A stretch of 6,923 bases of DNA from Roseburia sp. (GTDB lineage Bacteria; Bacillota; Clostridia; Lachnospirales; Lachnospiraceae), in the NCBI GenBank assembly GCA_017621905.1, contig JAGASC010000247.1, forward strand, positions 1-6,923, written 5' to 3'. The translations under genes and the position numbers were made by a program. This document shows, in pieces, positions 4,275-6,923 of the stretch. The first letter of the stretch is position 1. Every line of letters starts with the position of its first letter. The notes beneath the pieces are model-generated. The model had not been told where the DNA came from and did no database searches. It saw only the letters and a list, made by a program, of their open reading frames with translations.

Positions 4275-5459
4275 TTAAAAAAGTTTTTTTCTTTTTTTCT
4301 TACCACCTGCACCATCTGCAGTACCTGAATTATCCTCCTTACGGGATGCACGGAATTTCTCCGCTGCATTCAGGGAATCATCCGTCATCTGATCAAACTG
4401 CTTTAACAGCTCTTTCGCTTCATGGGTCAGCTTTGTGGGAACCTGGATTACCAATGTTACATAATGATCTCCCCTGCTCTTCGGATCACGCAGTGAAGGG
4501 ACACCCTTGCCACGCAGACGGATTCTTGTGTCTGTTGCAGTTCCCGGTTTTACCTCGTATACTACCGGCCCATCTACTGTATCAATAATAATCTCTCCAC
4601 CCAGACATGCCACTGCATAAGACATGGGTACCGTTGAGAAAATATCTCTGTCCTGTCTCTGGAAGATTGGATGACTGCCAACGACTGCCTCAACCAGAAC
4701 ATCACCACGGGGACCTCCGTTCTGTCCCGGCTCTCCCAGACCGCTCATACGCTTGCACTGGCCGTTATCAACACCTGCGGGAAATTCTACAGAATACTTT
4801 TTACGGATGGAAACATATCCCGTACCGCGGCAATCCATACATTTCTCTTTGATTATCTTACCGGTTCCTCCGCAATCCGGACAGGTCTGTACATTTCTGA
4901 CAGTTCCAAAGAAAGACTGCTGTGAAAATACCACCTGTCCCTTACCGCCACACTTCGTACAGGTTTCCGGAGATGTTCCGGGCTTTGCGCCACTGCCTTT
5001 ACAGGTAGGGCATGGTTCCTTTACATTTAACTCAATCTCCTTGGTAACACCAAATACCGCCTCTTCAAAGGTCATATTTACTCTGGTACGAAGATTTGCA
5101 CCCTTCATGGGACCGTTACTTCTTCCGCGGCTTCTTCCGCCACCAAACAGATCACCAAAAATATCGCCAAAGATATCGGAGAAGTCTGCACCGGAGAAAT
5201 CAAATCCTCCGTATCCTCCACCGGCACCATTTTCAAATGCCGCATGGCCGAACTGGTCATATTGCTTTCTCTTCTCTGCATCACTCAAAACAGCATATGC
5301 TTCCGATGCCTCTTTAAATTTTACCTCTGCATCCTTGTCTCCGGGATTCATATCCGGATGATATTTCTTAGCAAGAGCTCTGTATGCTTTTTTTATCGTT
5401 GCATCATCTGCGTTTTTATCAACGCCCAGAACTTCATAATAATCTCTTTTTTCTGCCAT
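4275..5459 (-). CDS. dnaJ: Chaperone protein DnaJ (Hsp40)
   Basis: DnaJ delivers unfolded proteins to DnaK and stimulates its ATPase. At 394 residues this is a complete class A DnaJ. The J domain is 1-70 with His34-Pro35-Asp36, the DnaK-contacting triad. A Gly/Phe-rich linker (about 73-115) follows with repeated DIFGD. Four CxxCxGxG zinc modules begin at Cys150, Cys167, Cys193 and Cys207, and the C-terminal substrate and dimer domains run from about 220 to 360. The protein ends in a lysine/arginine tail (KKKRKKLF) that is more basic than usual. The start ATG at 5459 has AGAGGG 8 nt upstream; a GGAG only 2 nt away is too close. It lies 95 nt downstream of dnaK in the usual Firmicutes order and is probably also transcribed from that operon. 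CTG supplies 10 of its 17 leucine codons. Confidence 0.97.
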   Translation of the reverse strand: MAEKRDYYEVLGVDKNADDATIKKAYRALAKKYHPDMNPGDKDAEVKFKEASEAYAVLSDAEKRKQYDQFGHAAFENGAGGGYGGFDFSGADFSDIFGDIFGDLFGGGRSRGRSNGPMKGANLRTRVNMTFEEAVFGVTKEIELNVKEPCPTCKGSGAKPGTSPETCTKCGGKGQVVFSQQSFFGTVRNVQTCPDCGGTGKIIKEKCMDCRGTGYVSIRKKYSVEFPAGVDNGQCKRMSGLGEPGQNGGPRGDVLVEAVVGSHPIFQRQDRDIFSTVPMSYAVACLGGEIIIDTVDGPVVYEVKPGTATDTRIRLRGKGVPSLRDPKSRGDHYVTLVIQVPTKLTHEAKELLKQFDQMTDDSLNAAEKFRASRKEDNSGTADGAGGKKKRKKLF

Positions 5460-5494
5460 TGCTCCTACCCTCTTACTTTATCTTCTTAACACAA

Positions 5495-5522
5495 GTCATG
5501 GGGACACAATGTGCCCCCTGAC
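5495..5522 (-). other. Hairpin between dnaK and dnaJ
   Basis: On the minus strand GTCA-GGGGGCAC pairs with GTGTCCCC-A-TGAC: an 8-bp core containing one G-T pair, a 3-nt loop, then a one-base bulge and 4 more base pairs. No T-run follows, so it is not a standard terminator. It may be an mRNA processing or stability element setting the dnaK to dnaJ ratio. Confidence 0.5.
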
Positions 5523-5554
5523 ATTTTACACATGATTCCTTCGTTCAGGAAATA

Positions 5555-6923
5555 TTAGATCTCTTTGAAATCACCGTCGATAATATCATCGCCGTTATCT
5601 CCGTTATCGGAAGATCCACCTGTTGCCGCACCTGCAGCTCCACCCATACCGGACATATCAGGACCTGCACCGGATGCCTGAATATTCTCATACATCTTGG
5701 TAAACAAAGCCTGTGAGCTGTTCATCATCTTCTCTTTTGCTGCCTTGATATCAGCAATCTGGGAATCACTCAGCTCCTGATCCTTTGTGCTGTCCAACAG
5801 ACTCTTCAATGCATTCAGGTCGGCTTCCACATTTGCCTTTTCACCTGCATCTACTTTATCTCCGACATCCTTCAATGCCTTTTCTACCTGGAATACCATG
5901 GAATCAGCTTCATTTCTTGTATCTACGGCTTCCTTACGCTTCTTATCCTGTGCTTCATACTCAGCAGCCTCTTTTACTGCCTTATCAATATCTTCATCAG
6001 ACATATTGGAACCTGCTGTAATGGTAATATGCTGTTCCTTACCTGTTCCCAGATCCTTAGCAGATACATTTACGATACCATTGGCATCAATATCAAAGGT
6101 AACTTCGATCTGCGGAATTCCTCTCGGTGCGGGAGCGATTCCATCCAGTCTGAACTGTCCCAAAAGCTTATTATCCTTAGCAAACTGTCTTTCACCCTGT
6201 ACAACAACGATATCAACTGCTGTCTGGTTATCTGCTGCTGTAGAGAATACCTGTGAATGCTTTGTAGGAATTGTCGTATTTCTCTCGATCAGCTTGGTTG
6301 CAACGCCACCCATAGTCTCGATGGAAAGAGAAAGCGGAGTAACATCCAAAAGAAGGATTTCACCGGCACCTGCATCACCTGCAAGCTTACCACCCTGGAT
6401 AGAAGCACCGATTGCAACACATTCATCAGGATTCAATGTCTTGCTGGGCTCATGTCCTGTCAGCTGTTTCACCTTCTCCTGAACAGCCGGAACTCGTGTG
6501 GAACCACCAACCAGAAGTACCTTGCTAAGTTCAGAAGCACTGATACCTGCATCCTTAAGTGCATTCTGTACCGGAATTGCAGTTCTCTCAATCAGGTCGT
6601 GAACCAGTTCCTCAAATTTTGCTCTTGTCAGGTTCATATCAAAATGCTTCGGTCCGTCAGCTGTTGCTGTAATGAACGGAAGGTTGATGTTTGTTGTTGT
6701 GGAAGAAGACAGTTCCTTCTTTGCCTTCTCTGCTGCTTCCTTCAATCTCTGAAGTGCCATCTTATCATTGGAAAGATCCACACCCTCCGCATTCTTAAAT
6801 TCAGTTAACATCCAGTCTGTAATTCTCTGGTCGAAGTCATCTCCACCAAGTCTGTTATCACCGCTGGTAGCCAGAACCTCGATAACACCTTCACCGATCT
6901 CAATGATAGATACATCAAAAGTA
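5555..6923 (-). CDS. dnaK: Chaperone protein DnaK (Hsp70), C-terminal three quarters; 5' end beyond right edge
   Basis: DnaK is the ATP-driven Hsp70 that binds exposed hydrophobic segments and works with DnaJ and GrpE. The frame is open to the last base, giving 455 residues; it does not begin at the internal ATG at 6811, because the residues before it are plainly DnaK (TFDVSIIEIG, then SGDNRLGGDDFDQRITDW). About 165-170 N-terminal residues, including the first phosphate loop, are missing. Visible are the adenosine motif LLVGGSTRVP, the interdomain linker LLLDVTPLSLSIET, the beta-sandwich substrate domain (TTIPTKHSQVFSTAADNQ, then QIEVTFDIDANGIVNVSAKD), the helical lid, and a Gly-rich tail ending DDIIDGDFKEI. 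The linker has Ser where most DnaK proteins have Gly (SLGIET). hrcA and grpE are expected upstream of the window; no CIRCE operator is inside it. Confidence 0.97.
   Translation of the reverse strand, partial: TFDVSIIEIGEGVIEVLATSGDNRLGGDDFDQRITDWMLTEFKNAEGVDLSNDKMALQRLKEAAEKAKKELSSSTTTNINLPFITATADGPKHFDMNLTRAKFEELVHDLIERTAIPVQNALKDAGISASELSKVLLVGGSTRVPAVQEKVKQLTGHEPSKTLNPDECVAIGASIQGGKLAGDAGAGEILLLDVTPLSLSIETMGGVATKLIERNTTIPTKHSQVFSTAADNQTAVDIVVVQGERQFAKDNKLLGQFRLDGIAPAPRGIPQIEVTFDIDANGIVNVSAKDLGTGKEQHITITAGSNMSDEDIDKAVKEAAEYEAQDKKRKEAVDTRNEADSMVFQVEKALKDVGDKVDAGEKANVEADLNALKSLLDSTKDQELSDSQIADIKAAKEKMMNSSQALFTKMYENIQASGAGPDMSGMGGAAGAATGGSSDNGDNGDDIIDGDFKEI

Noticed and set aside
4753..5361. 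Long plus-strand open frame opposite dnaJ
   Set aside because: Antisense shadow of dnaJ; the proline-rich composition reflects the glycine codons on the other strand.
5460..5554. CIRCE heat-shock operator near dnaJ
   Set aside because: The TTAGCACTC-N9-GAGTGCTAA pattern is absent; the inverted repeat here has a different sequence, and CIRCE would be expected upstream of hrcA or grpE beyond the window.
5787..6482. Long plus-strand open frame opposite dnaK (also 6257-6808)
   Set aside because: These are antisense shadows of dnaK codons, with no ribosome site and no recognisable domain.

Overview
The window looks like a chromosomal segment from a Gram-positive Clostridia, most probably a Lachnospiraceae-type gut or rumen anaerobe. 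This rests on a RecU-type Holliday junction resolvase, a DUF951 protein, the YhgA/Rpn-like nuclease family, strong AGGAGG ribosome binding sites, and the character of DnaK and DnaJ. The genus cannot be fixed from the sequence.

Layout, left to right. Positions 1-335 (minus) hold the 5' part of an Rpn/YhgA-like PD-(D/E)XK gene that runs off the left edge. Positions 336-712 are non-coding; they carry an orphan 13-bp hairpin (503-539), a strong sigma-A-type promoter (592-620) and, starting at about its +1, an intrinsic-terminator-like hairpin. Positions 713-2026 (plus) are a two-gene operon, cyanate hydratase (cynS) followed by a formate/nitrite-family (FNT) channel, closed by a terminator at 2033-2067. 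Convergent to it is a DUF951 zinc-ribbon-like small protein (2073-2339, minus).

Positions 2340-2823 look empty at first but hold two structures: a 46-codon minus-strand ORF whose last 33 codons are three exact-length 11-residue units (2431-2571), and a 219-bp nested inverted-repeat, MITE-like element (2596-2814).

The right half is housekeeping, all on the minus strand: dnaK (5' end beyond the right edge) -> hairpin -> dnaJ -> terminator -> extended -10 promoter -> recU -> SIR2-family deacylase. DnaK and DnaJ form the Hsp70 chaperone pair. RecU acts in recombination and chromosome segregation. The sirtuin is an NAD-dependent protein deacylase probably co-transcribed with recU.

The most unusual part is the cynS-FNT cassette. 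It has its own promoter, leader terminator and 3' terminator, and almost never uses the leucine codon CTG (2 of 47 by hand count, against 10 of 17 in dnaJ). It looks like an acquired cyanate-detoxification or nitrogen-scavenging module in which the FNT channel may replace the usual cyanate transporter.
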